Shown: piece by piece, positions 55,227-64,000 of the stretch
How the letters are laid out: every line of letters begins with the position of its first letter
How positions within the stretch are numbered: position 1 is the stretch's first letter
Source: Conchocele bisecta
Taxonomy: Eukaryota > Mollusca > Bivalvia > Lucinida > Thyasiridae
Length of the DNA stretch: 64,000 nt
Assembly: GCA_029237695.1 (NCBI GenBank)
Contig: CM055266.1
Span: 115,833,370-115,897,369 of the forward strand
Direction: 5' to 3'
Program-made: the position numbers and the translations under genes
Notes under the pieces: generated by a model
Databases searched by the model: none
What the model was told of the DNA's origin: nothing
The model's input: only the letters and a program-made list of their open reading frames with translations

Positions 55227-55349
55227 CTGCGATTTGGGAGAAGTTGGTGCTGCCTCCAACAATTTCTGTGACCGCTTCTGGTTGTTTTCCAGCAGGAGTT
55301 GCTCGGCGGCAGTCTTCTCACGGCGCTCCTGCAGCCGAACCTTCTTGGC
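55227..55349 (-). CDS. BEN-domain gene, exon 4 (basic coiled coil)
   Basis: Acceptor 'ttattattcag', donor 'gtattt', phase 0 both sides, 41 codons. The blocks are AKKVRLQERREKTAAEQLLL, ENNQKRSQKLLEAAP and TSPKSQ. It continues directly from KIDIE of exon 3, making one helix through the junction. It is highly charged and could contain a nuclear localisation signal (KKVRLQERR). Confidence 0.86.
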
Positions 55350-55647
55350 CTGAATAATAACGCAAACATTTGTTAAATCACTAACTATTCAGTAAATTAT
55401 TGCAGGGTTAGGTAAATTCTGACTGCCGCCTGAACACAGCAACCAACAAATGCAACCTTAACGTTGGGAATGTGGACGGCATGGGTGGGTTATAGGATAA
55501 AAATACGGATGATGATAAACAAGTGTGTGAAGTTTCAAGTTAATCCCAGACGCAAATTTCAAAGTTATTTTACCTTGACCTTAGGAATGCAGGGAAAACA
55601 TGACGTCACGCACGTTAACACGATTAAGTTTGGTATGCGGTATAAAT

Positions 55648-55797
55648 TAAATACATGATTAGTGCCGTTGAATATAAAATATATTCGGTTTCGCCCCGAC
55701 AACATTATAGGGGCTCGCCCCAATAAAGCTGTCTAAGGCTCAACTGAATATATTTTATATTCGACGGCACTAACCATGTATTTACTATATAACTTGT
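55648..55797. repeat. MITE with about 30-bp inverted ends ('agtgccgttgaatata')
   Basis: 'catgattagtgccgttgaat' 'ataaaatatattc' at the left pairs with 'gaatatattttatattcgac' 'ggcactaaccatg' at the right. A half copy ('atattttatattcggcggca' 'c') is at 50507-50528 by the BEN 3' end. Confidence 0.85.
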
Positions 55798-56154
55798 AGC
55801 AGTCGCAGTAATATATGTATGTCGAGGAAAGTTCATTTTCAAACAGAAAATGTAGGTCATGTGCACTGACAAACTTAGTAACTGTAAACCTAAGTTGTGC
55901 CCTTGACCTTGCTGAAGAGCCTTGCCTAGATACATATTGCGGGCAAGTATTATCAAAATCTGTCAAGTTATTCCAAAGTTATACGGGAAACAAGTCGCAA
56001 TTTTGGAATCCAGAAAGGGCTATAACTCAGTAATGACTGAAGGGGGGGAACGACAAATTTTGCGTTATGCATTGCACAATTGATGGTGATCATGTATGCG
56101 TACAATAACATGATTCCATACACATCCGTTTTTAAAACATGCATTTTCAATTAC

Positions 56155-56252
56155 CTCAATATCTATCTTCCCCTCCAGCTGCCGCTTCACTGGTAATGAC
56201 GCCTTTTCTCTCACAGCACCCTTTCCATTCTTGCTGTTGGATTTCGTTCCAC
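56155..56252 (-). CDS. BEN-domain gene, exon 3
   Basis: Acceptor 'catgtgttgtag', donor 'gtaatt'. Phase 1 in (completes Ser), phase 0 out, 32 codons. The blocks are GTKSNSKNGKGAVREKASLP and VKRQLEGKIDIE. It is basic and polar, a linker that becomes helical toward exon 4. Confidence 0.83.
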
Positions 56253-56439
56253 CTACAACACATGTTATTCTGATAGTACACTATATGCAGCCAACAACCT
56301 AATCAATGTTTTTAGTTAAGATTAGAACCAACCTGGTGCCTTTTCTGTTATCTAGAACACGGATGCCCCACTTACTGCTTTGATAGTATAAAACCGCCTT
56401 TGTTCGAACAAATCCTAAATTGAACAAGGAAACGGAAAT

Positions 56440-56702
56440 TATAAGACATTTACCCCGAGGGCTAATTAAAGTTTTTGAAACACCAAGTATGTGACCTTGA
56501 CCCTGGGCGGGGCGGACAAACGTGGCTTTGTCACAGGGCGGTAGAGGCCCATTAGAGCAATGTGTGTATGAAATATGAAGCAAATCTGTGCAAGCAAACA
56601 GATATTATAAGACATTTACCTGAGCGTTAAAGTTTTGTGACGGACGGCCGGACTGACAAGGGTAACACTTAATGCCCCCTCCACTATCGTGGCGGGGCAC
56701 AA
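56440..56702 (-). repeat. Family D element, minus orientation
   Basis: On the minus strand the head 'tgccccgccacgatagtgga' 'gggggca' begins at 56698, followed by 'agtgttacccttgtcagtcc', 'ctctaatgggcctctaccgc' 'cctgtgac'. It shares its head with 17005-17978. It lies in BEN intron 2. Confidence 0.78.
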
Positions 56703-56930
56703 AAACACAAAAGCTCCACAAAACAGCTCCTACCAAGGAATCACTAAGAAAATAATAATGGTCCTATAGTAGATAAAATTAAGAAACAATAAGACACGTC
56801 ACAAGAAGACACGACAGAAAGGCTTCCGCCTTGGAACGGTCATTGAAGAGCCTTGGAACGGTCAGTGAAGACATCCCCACTGGGGGGTTAAACCTGGTTA
56901 GCGCGGCGTCGCAAACCTCGCAGCCATGTA
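56703..56930. repeat. Dispersed repeat, pair with 57938-58108
   Basis: 'aaaagctccacaaaacagct', 'ccgccttggaacggtcagtg' and 'aagacatccccactgggg' recur in the same orientation at 57938-58108. It is intronic. Confidence 0.7.
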
Positions 56931-57036
56931 AATAATGCTTTTGTAATTAGATATATACTAATCATTGCTTTAAATGGGTTTTTTGTGTGCCATACATGTT
57001 TTGGCAAAACACTCCACAACTGCACATTCAACATAC

Positions 57037-57237
57037 TTTGATTTTTATTCTGGATCTCTTTGTTGGACATGGAACCAGTGTCGTCAGTGGCATCTGTGGT
57101 GTTACCCGTGGCATCTGTGGTATTACTGATGACTTCAGTGGTACTGTTGGCGTTACCGGTGCCGTCTGTGGTTGTACCAGTGGCATCTGTGGTTGTACCA
57201 GTGGCATCTGTGGTTGTACCAGTGGCGTCCGTCTTAC
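57037..57237 (-). CDS. BEN-domain gene, exon 2 (TDATGTT repeats)
   Basis: Acceptor 'atcgcttctaaag', donor 'gtatgt'. Phase 1 in (completes Gly) and phase 1 out, 66 codons. The correct frame reads KTDATGTTTDATGTTTDATG then TTTDGTGN, STTEVISNTTDATGNTTDAT, DDTGSMSNKEIQNKNQ. The other minus frame (PLVQPQMPLVQ) is also open but does not join to its neighbours. The 18- and 21-base repeats may vary in number between alleles. Confidence 0.8.
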
Positions 57238-58971
57238 CTTTAGAAGCGATGACATGCTATCATATGGAGCAATTTCAAAACATGTTACATGTTAAGGACC
57301 ATATACAGTACTATCTACAGAACCCACCCGTTGTTTTTAGCCTATTGTAACGATTTTAGTGGAATTTCCCAACCCTGTTTCTGTTTGAAGATTAGTTGTG
57401 TTAGTTGTGAACAGGTAACTGCTTACGAAGTTAACCCTGAAAGGTAACAATTCTTTCCATAGCCTTCCCTTGCAGACTGAGGAGCGAATCGGAATGGGCC
57501 CCCCCCCCACCCCCCAATAATGTTCGGCTTCCGCCGCCTATGTTGTAGACACTCATATGGAATAAATCCAAGAAGAATTATTTTGCGTTAGGCTCCGCCC
57601 CCTAGACCCTAAAGCACGGACACATGGATGGCTGGTCAAAACACTGTGTATATGCCTCCTAGCATACCCGGGTATAATTACACACTGATGGTGGTTGAAT
57701 TAAGACTATAATAATTATACCTATATAGTCTTCCGTCTCTTCGATAAGACCCATAGACTTCACCAGTGATAGCTATTCTTTTCCTGACAGTAGTTCAGCA
57801 AGATCTTCTCTCTGTCTTTCTTCTGAAATATTGAAGTTATTCTGTTGGTTTTAAGGTTGTTTTAATATTTTTTATTTCAGATACGAGTTGTGTATGGATA
57901 ATGGAATTATGGGAAGAATTAAATAGGAACACAAAATACAACAAAAGCTCCACAAAACAGCTCCCCCAAAGAATCACTAAAAATAATAACGGTCCTAGTA
58001 GATAAAATTGAAAAAAATAAGACACAACAGCAAGTCTACCGCCTTGGAACGGTCAGTGAAGATATCTCCACTGGGGAGCTAAACTAAGCGCGGCGCCGCA
58101 AACCTCCCACTTAATTACCCTAATTACACTTAATTTACCCACTTTTATCCCGTTAATCACATATTGTTACATGGTTTCCGTTGTGCAAACATATAGCGCA
58201 TGCTGTTTGCATATGGCTTCAGGCAATGCTCATTCCGGGCCGCGCGTAGACCAAGTGCCTTCATGACATCACTACGCGGAAGTGCCTTCATGCCGTCACT
58301 ACTTCATGACGTTCATGACGCGGCCCCGGAATATGTGAAAATTATCTACGTGAATGGGACGATTTATAAAAGTACTGAAAATACTGAATATAATGCTCAA
58401 ATATGGCGCATACATATCAAATTAATTTCTATACAAATACAAACAAGAACGGCATCGTTAAACGAAGCTAATCCCCTCGCTGTCAGCCTTGATAAAAAAA
58501 AAACAAAACAAGCGGTTCCAAAGAAATGAGTGCTAAACGCAAATGCTAAAGATAAATACCAAGTACAATTTTGTGACCTTGACCTTGTGCGTAGGAACAC
58601 GAGTACATATGTGACAATCAATTATGTTCAGGTAAACACTGTTGCCAAATGTTATTGAAATCCATCAAGCAGTTCCAAAGAAACTAGTTAAACAAATTTG
58701 CTAAACGCAAATGCTAAACGCATGTGTTACGCACGGACATGGACTAACGCGATATCCCATTTTTCGCTATGCGAGGGGATAATAAGTTGACCAAACTGAG
58801 GACGAAATGACCAAAATGAGGACGATTTGGTATAGTACGAGGACGATTTGACCACAAACTCAGGACGATTTGGACTGGTCATACACCTTAATTTTTTGCA
58901 CGAAAACTGAACTGCCTCATCAGAAAATTATTAGACATATGTAATAATATAAAAGTTAATTAAATACTCAC
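57238..58971. other. BEN-gene intron 1
   Basis: It contains a poly-C run near 57502, the repeat pair member 57938-58108 and the family H repeat at 58437-58797. No further exon was identified. Confidence 0.55.
58437..58797 (-). repeat. Family H repeat, minus orientation
   Basis: It starts (minus) at 'tatcccctcgcatagcgaaa', has units 'agcatttgcgtttagca', 'tttctttggaactg' and 'aaggtcaaggtcacaaaa', and ends 'tgacagcgaggggattagct' 'tcg', which recurs at 7488-7565. Confidence 0.7.
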
Positions 58972-59152
58972 CAACGATCTTTCCTATCACCCCTGGCTGT
59001 TTCCCAAAGCCATGGCACCTGGCCGTGACGCTGTCGCCCACCCGATATTCTTCGAAATGTTTACGCGGCTCTATAATCGTTTTCAGGCTGGCAATATTGC
59101 CAGTTATTGGCCGGTCCTTATGCCAAATTATTAACATCAATGTCGGGTTCAT
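58972..59152 (-). CDS. BEN-domain gene, exon 1 (start)
   Basis: The start ATG at 59152 has context 'acaaagatga'. The frame is open upstream to about 59224 but has no other ATG, and 'tttttttacag' at 59192-59202 could be the acceptor of a 5' UTR intron. Sixty codons plus one base, donor 'gtgagt'. The blocks are NPTLMLIIWHKDRPITGNIA, KHFEEYRVGDSVTARCHGFG and KQPGVIGKIV. The GD.V.A.C.GF....G.I..I pattern resembles a small SH3/Tudor-like barrel found at the N-terminus of some BEN proteins (inference). Total predicted protein length is 442 residues; all nine junctions keep phase. Confidence 0.83.
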
Positions 59153-59516
59153 CTTTGTAATATTGATACCGAAAACGTGAACGAATATAGCTGTAAAAAA
59201 ATACAAGTCTTTGTTCTGCAGCAAATGGCGCCGATTATTTCAAATGTGGGACCGTCTGAGAATCTCTTTCAGTAACGTCGCAGCTGATTTGCCCACTGGA
59301 AGCTGGTGCTCGCAGCTGATTGGTTGATGCCAATCGTGGGTCGAACGCTGCTTCTCGTGGTTTCTCGTAATTGCAACGGGAATTATAATTCTATACTTAT
59401 TATTATTTTATTTTAACTTACACCATCACTTATTTTGTATATTATTTTTATTTTTGGCAGCTTCGAGTTTAAATGTTCAGTTGAAATCATTAAATGGTCG
59501 CGAAAATTGTACGGCT

Positions 59517-59525
59517 ACTTCAGCC
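59517..59525. repeat. 9-bp target site duplication ACTTCAGCC (left)
   Basis: The identical nine bases follow the element at 60914-60922, so the empty site would have read 'ggctacttcagccaatg'. Confidence 0.75.
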
Positions 59526-60913
59526 GGGTATGACTGAAGTACGAAATGGGCGAAAAGGCCGAAATAAAGATTGTCGGGCGAAATGGAGTTTTATATCGCC
59601 TATAACTTGCTAATTAATGCATGAAATTATTTGTTTTCTTATATCTATTATACACATAGGCGTAGGAGCGTTTCAATTATTGGGGGGGGGGGGTGGGGGG
59701 GGGGGGGGCCAAGTTGGTAAAAGCGAATTTATTATTGACAAGCAAAAAAAACTAAAAAAAAAAAACTTCTTCATCTTAATATTTGGGGGGGGGGGGGGGG
59801 GGCCAGGCCCCCCCACTTTTAACAATATTGGGGGGGGGGGGCAGGCCATCACGTGATGGTCACTGAATACACGGGTTGTTAATCGGATTAATTTAATCCC
59901 ATCATAAATGTTGTTAACGCGGTCTTGCGAAGAGCTCAGTCCCAGATCAGCCTATGCATCAGGTCAGTGTATACATAGGTAAGCAATTCCATACGTATAA
60001 TAAAATATTGAACAGGGCGGACGACGTGTGAACTATAATTATAAACTGCACGGCAACTGACCACCGTCTAGTTTCTGTTTAAGTACATGTTGTATAGACC
60101 CTGGTGCCTAAAACCAGATCCAAATATAACAGAAACATTCACTGCATTTTATATGTGTATTTTGGAAAAGTATGTCATATTTTTGTTGAGTCGAGAAAAC
60201 GTGTTTTATAGTATATTATGTATTTACATACATATAACATGCAATTGTGTGATAGATTTTAGGCACCAGATACAAGATGTCATTAAGGTAATTATCGGCC
60301 ATCACGTGATGGTCACTGAATACACGCGTTGTTAATCGGATTTATTTAATCCCATCATAAATGTTGTTAACGCGGTCAGAACTGATTTAATCCCATCAAT
60401 TCATCAGTAGCTAACTGGACTAACTGGCACTAATTAGATACACAACACGAATGAAATCCCCCATGTCACGCGTCTCACAAAACCAGGCTTTAGAATGATA
60501 AAGTATTTACTACAAGCGTAAAGGTACATTGTAGGATTGCTTTGGAAAAAATAATGTATAATATATATATTATACATAATATATTTTATAATAGATATAA
60601 TAAGTAACAAATTAATTTCATGCACTAATTAGCAAATTATAGACGATATAAAACTCCATTTCGCCAGACAATCTCCATTTCGCCGAACATATTCTGAGCA
60701 CTGTCATTTATAATTTTGATATAAAATCAAATTATATAAGAAAATACCCAATGTGTACAACTATATATTATACATATACAACTGTATACTAGATATAATA
60801 ATTAAAAAAAATGTTTATGCATTAATTAGCAAATTATAGGCGATATAAAACTCCATTTCGCCCGACAATCTCCATTTCGCCCTTTTCGCCCATTTCGTAC
60901 TTCAGTCATACAG
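59526..60913. mobile_element. Mutator-like non-autonomous element with long TIRs and a 9-bp TSD
   Basis: The left end 'gtatgactgaagtacgaaat' 'gggcg...' and the right end 'cgcccatttcgtacttcagt' 'catac' are inverted, extending about 130 bp ('gcgaaatggagttttatatc', 'gcaaattata', 'taatagatataa'). A 9-bp duplication plus long TIRs fits the Mutator/MULE class. No transposase lies inside. The interior has poly-G tracts (59682-59708, 59785-59802, 59831-59841) and a duplicated module 'ccatcacgtgatggtcactg' at 59866 and 60299. Confidence 0.75.
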
Positions 60914-61341
60914 ACTTCAGCCAATGAAATCGCCGTTCACATGTTGCTGAATCTGGTAGAAAGAGCCAGAAAATGAACATTTAAATTGATTTAAAAATAT
61001 TTTAGATTTACTCGAAACACTAGTTGTGTCGAGAGTATTCATTGTGTTGAAAGACATGGAATATACCAATTGAACTACTGAACACTCGTGAACATTGTAA
61101 ACGAAGTTGTAGCGTTGTTCTAAAGACGAGTGTAATCGCTTGCTACATGATGTCTCCGTACTTCGGACGTTCCGGTAATTCGGATAATTCTAGAAGAACC
61201 TTTTAGAACGTTAGCAGTGATTGAAATTAGCACATTTCACCCAAATAAACTTAATTGAAAATTTTAACGTGTATTTATTTGTGATTGTTTTGAAATGGTA
61301 CAACTTATCATTTTGACAACAAATGTTTAAAACTGACAAAC
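60914..61341 (+). promoter_or_regulatory. Upstream region of the Transposase_21-like gene
   Basis: CCAAT at 60921-60925 lies just right of the target duplication. The rest is A/T-rich leader without an obvious TATA box. Assignment as promoter is by position only. Confidence 0.3.
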
Positions 61342-62089
61342 ATGTCAAGTGTTAGTAGTTTTGAGGATATTAGTAGTTCTGACATTTCATTGTCAGAAGA
61401 TGAAGTAGATCACCCGTCACCCAGAAAAAAACGTTACAGAAGAGCCTTGTATAGCGGTTTGAATGAAAGACAGGAAAAGTATTACACTAATAAATGTATT
61501 GACATTGAAGAGGAACCCACTGAAGAGGCACCAATTGAAGAGGAACCCTTCAGCAACATATCAACAGAGTCGTCCTTTGATCTCCCTTACAGTGATACTC
61601 CAAGTCTTTCTGAAATTTCAGAATTGTCAGATACTGATAGCAGTGATATACTCGACTCCACATCCTGTACATCAGAGTTTAGCATAACTTCTGATGATGA
61701 AAGCCTGGCAGACGAGGATAGTTGTGATTATGGCAATTCTTTGTATGAAGGATGCAACCATTCATTTTTCACTTCTTACATGATGGTGATGCTTTTCGTA
61801 CAAAAACATTCGTTATCCAAAGAAGCATTTACAGACCTGCTGCGGCTTGTTTCAACACACTTGCCATCAAATACTAAATACTCAAAATCTGTTTACAAAG
61901 TAAAAGACTTTCTTACAAAATATGTACAATTGAAAGAAGCGACAGAACACAAGTATTGTGACCATTGCTGCCAAATACTACCTCCGAACGTAGATTCTTG
62001 TCCATCAGCAAAGTGCCGACAAAGCAAAGCAAAAGTCCTTGAATTCCATGATCTACACTTGGACCAACAACTGAGAGATATATTTCAAG
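61342..62089 (+). CDS. EnSpm/Transposase_21-like protein, exon 1
   Basis: It starts at ATG 61342 and runs 249 codons plus one base to donor 'gtacga'. The first 150 residues are acidic and Ser-rich (SSFEDISSSDISLSEDEVD; SEISELSDTDSSDI). Then follow the helical HSLSKEAFTDLLRLVSTHLP and a Cys cluster KYCDHCC...DSCPSAKC followed by FHDLHLDQQLRDIF. The Cys box plus '..QL..lf' lead-in is the usual start of a large animal family related to plant CACTA/EnSpm TNP2 proteins (Transposase_21). The frame is intact. It could be an active transposon gene or a domesticated one. Confidence 0.72.
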
Positions 62090-62296
62090 GTACGATACTA
62101 ATTGTGTAATAACTGTCTTCCAATTCTTCTAGACAATTTGATGTTGATCCAGCTAGTGAAAATCAATAGCAATAATTGTTCATCAAAGATAGCCATGGTT
62201 AATCATAACTTGTATCATATATAGGCAGAGTACCTTTACCATTATATACGCACAGCTATATATCTGCAATATCCGCACGCTGCTGAAGGGGGCTTA

Positions 62297-62370
62297 AAAC
62301 CGTGCTATAACTAGCCGTACGTATATCTGAAACGTATACGCACGGCTAGTTATTGCACGGCTGCAGAGTG
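62297..62370. repeat. Imperfect palindrome in intron
   Basis: 'accgtgctataactagccgt' pairs with 'acggctagttattgcacggc' around 'acgtatatctgaaacgtata'. The adjacent 62420-62600 has the duplicated phrase 'caaaatagggagaagt'. Confidence 0.7.
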
Positions 62371-62708
62371 CGGCGATTTTTGCTAATGTGGATCATTCAT
62401 TTCGCAAATAAAACGATGAATCAGCAGGGTTCAAGCTAGCCCTTCAAAATAGGGAGAAGTTTTCACTAAATTTTTTAAAAAATACACCATTTTTTCCAAA
62501 ATCTTTGTTTTATATAGTGAAAAACTTCTCCCACAACTCAAAATAGGGAGAAGTCAGACAATTTAGGGTGAGAATTTCGCCCACTTCGCCCTGTAAACTG
62601 ATCCCTGATCAGAACAGTAAACTCTAGCTTTCATACATGTTTTCTAGTCTAGTTTTCCGTCCGTCTTCAAACATAAAGAATATTATATATAAATAAACTA
62701 TTTTGCAG

Positions 62709-62861
62709 ACAAAAACTTTCTCGCTCTGGTAACGTCTAGAAAGCCCACACATTCAGAGGAAGCTGAAGTTATAAGTGACATAAGAGATGGGTCAGAGTAT
62801 AAAAGGTTGCAACAGAACGAAACTTCCAGTGATGTGAATCTGACCTTTACAATGAACACAG
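62709..62861 (+). CDS. EnSpm/Transposase_21-like protein, exon 2
   Basis: Acceptor 'tattttgcag', donor 'gtaaga', phase 1 in and out, 50 full codons. Reads D then KNFLALVTSRKPTHSEEAEV, ISDIRDGSEYKRL and SSDVNLTFTMNT. The block DI.DG..Y......N.s.tfntDG spans the next junction and is characteristic of the family. Confidence 0.78.
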
Positions 62862-62917
62862 GTAAGACTATATAAATGCAATTATTGTTTGAAACCACAC
62901 AGTTTAACTACATACCA

Positions 62918-63077
62918 TTTATTTAACCAGGTGAGCTGATTATCGTGAAATAATGCACAAGTGATTGGGTCCTTACGCGAAACAAACGAGTGAGCATAGC
63001 GAACCAAGTTTGTTTAGCGGTAGGACCCAATCACGAGGGCATTATTTCAAGATAATCAGCTCACCTGGTTAAATAAA
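62918..63077. repeat. Near-perfect palindromic MITE (72-bp arms)
   Basis: 'tttatttaaccaggtgagct' 'gattatcgtgaaataatgc' pairs with 'gcattatttcaagataatca' 'gctcacctggttaaataaa', continuing inward through 'gtgattgggtcc/ggacccaatcac'. It is only 56 bp downstream of exon 2. Confidence 0.92.
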
Positions 63078-63419
63078 CATTTTCTTACATTTCACACACG
63101 ATACTTTATAAAATCAAAGCGAAACAAGCATAAAATATGGCCAAGAGGTGTGCGAATTAATTTCTTGAGCCGGGTCGTTATGAAGGCGACTGCCTCGCGA
63201 TTCAGGAGGTGTTTCTGAGAACAGCATTTGATTGGCCGACGGAAACACGTCATTGCGACGTTACTGACGTCATTTCTCCATATATGGTAAGCACGAGAGT
63301 GGTGTAAACTATACTGCTGCCGAGTGGTGTAAATCACCGTTGTATTTCTGTAAACTACTGGCTGAAATGTAACAAATGTAACTATGGAACGCCATGACTG
63401 CCTTAACTGAACTAATATT

Positions 63420-63555
63420 GTTATCTTATGTGGATTCATCTTTATTTTATATGGATTCATCTTCATCTTATGTGGAATCGTATTTATCTTATGTGTATTC
63501 ATCTTTATCTTATGTGGATTTGTATTTATCTTATGTTGATTCGTCTTTATGTATC
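63420..63555. repeat. Short tandem repeat, unit about 18 bases
   Basis: About seven degenerate copies of 'atcttatgtggattcatctt'. The minus-strand open frame across it (63502-63092) is a repeat translation. Confidence 0.85.
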
Positions 63556-63813
63556 GCTTAATTAATTATGTATGTAGAGTCCACCAGGTCGGGATATTCT
63601 GATTTCAGGACTGAATATATATTTTCTGTAAATATTGAGTTTTGATTTTGGGAATTTCCCTCATTATGGACAGGTTGAATACGGGATAGTCCAACCCGTT
63701 GGCCCAGCCTTAAATGACCTTAGCTGTTGATAAGCCGTTAAACACCAATAAATCAATATGTTTTCGTCTTCTTGATTACATTTATCCATGATATCCTATT
63801 TTAATATTTTCAG

Positions 63814-63901
63814 ATGGTGTAGCCCTGTTTAAATCATCAAAGAATGCTGGAAGTCTGTGGCCAATTTATGTGGCAATTAATGAAATACCATTACCACAAA
63901 G
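63814..63901 (+). CDS. EnSpm/Transposase_21-like protein, exon 3 (gene continues)
   Basis: Acceptor 'taatattttcag', donor 'gtaaat', phase 1 in and phase 2 out. The reading is (D)GVALFKSSKNAGSLWPIYVA then INEIPLPQ. The phrase DGv.lFKSS....WPi...INElP is the hallmark of the animal family and corresponds to DG.NPF.....S.WPV...YNLPP in plant CACTA transposases. The gene leaves the window after this exon; 63902-64000 is intron. Confidence 0.82.
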
Positions 63902-64000
63902 GTAAATGAGTTGCTGGCCTACAAACTCAATAGTGTATGCTCTCACACTCGTACCCAAGCACACAGTGAACACTCAGAATCAGGCACACAAATTAGAGTC

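Noticed and set aside
57028..57255. Minus-strand PLVQPQMP repeat protein
   Set aside because: This open frame overlaps BEN exon 2 but does not join exon 1 or exon 3 in phase. The TDATGTT frame does.
59617..59856. Gly-rich open frame
   Set aside because: It is produced by poly-G tracts inside the Mutator-like element.

Overview
The window is eukaryotic nuclear DNA, almost certainly from a bivalve mollusc. The evidence is canonical GT-AG split genes, an A/T-rich background, very dense short interspersed elements whose heads are hairpins and whose bodies are 120-440 bp tandem units rich in 'aaggtca', tRNA-derived SINEs, and piggyBac, DIRS, Gypsy and Academ-like elements. There is one 500-base run of N (553-1052). 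The species assignment is inference, since no marker gene names it.

Three host-type or gene-like units can be read through their splice sites. (1) XPC, the xeroderma pigmentosum C / Rad4 DNA-damage sensor, is on the plus strand from 5366 to 18649. Five exons are recognised, including one 1563-bp exon at 12429-13991, and all junctions are in phase 0. The 5' exons lie outside the window or in the gap. (2) A complete nine-exon BEN-domain gene is on the minus strand (59152 down to 50572). It predicts 442 residues: a small N-terminal module, a TDATGTT repeat, a coiled coil, an S/T/P-rich linker and a C-terminal BEN domain. Every junction matches in phase. (3) A plus-strand gene at 61342-63901 has three exons and runs off the right edge. 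It resembles animal EnSpm/CACTA (Transposase_21-like) proteins.

Between XPC and the BEN gene lies about 30 kb of nested mobile DNA. A piggyBac copy (26662-32438) has both ends and its TTAA target duplication, and sits inside a molluscan tandem repeat. It was later entered by a 3202-bp element with terminal inverted repeats and a CAA target duplication (28689-31890). That element encodes a decayed protein with PIN/XPG-like acidic motifs and a Cys-rich tail, best matched to the Academ superfamily. A small hairpin-headed element also entered the same piggyBac. A second piggyBac relic is at 33466-35071. A third (46139 down to 37257) is split by a 6.6-kb DIRS retrotransposon (37581-44181) with inverted terminal repeats and an internal complementary region, and by a hairpin-headed repeat (44546-45701). 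A second DIRS relic (46140-48442) and head-to-head pieces of the Academ-like gene (48830-49961) follow. A palindromic minisatellite (49962-50505) then abuts the 3' end of the BEN gene.

Outside the genes nearly everything is repeat. Hairpin-headed tandem-repeat elements fall into several families with similar 3' ends (TTTCTAGTT or CTTGTT). There are also palindromic MITEs, foldbacks with near-perfect arms, and a 1388-bp Mutator-like inverted-repeat element with a 9-bp target duplication (59526-60913) between the two right-hand genes. No rRNA, true tRNA gene or CRISPR array was seen.
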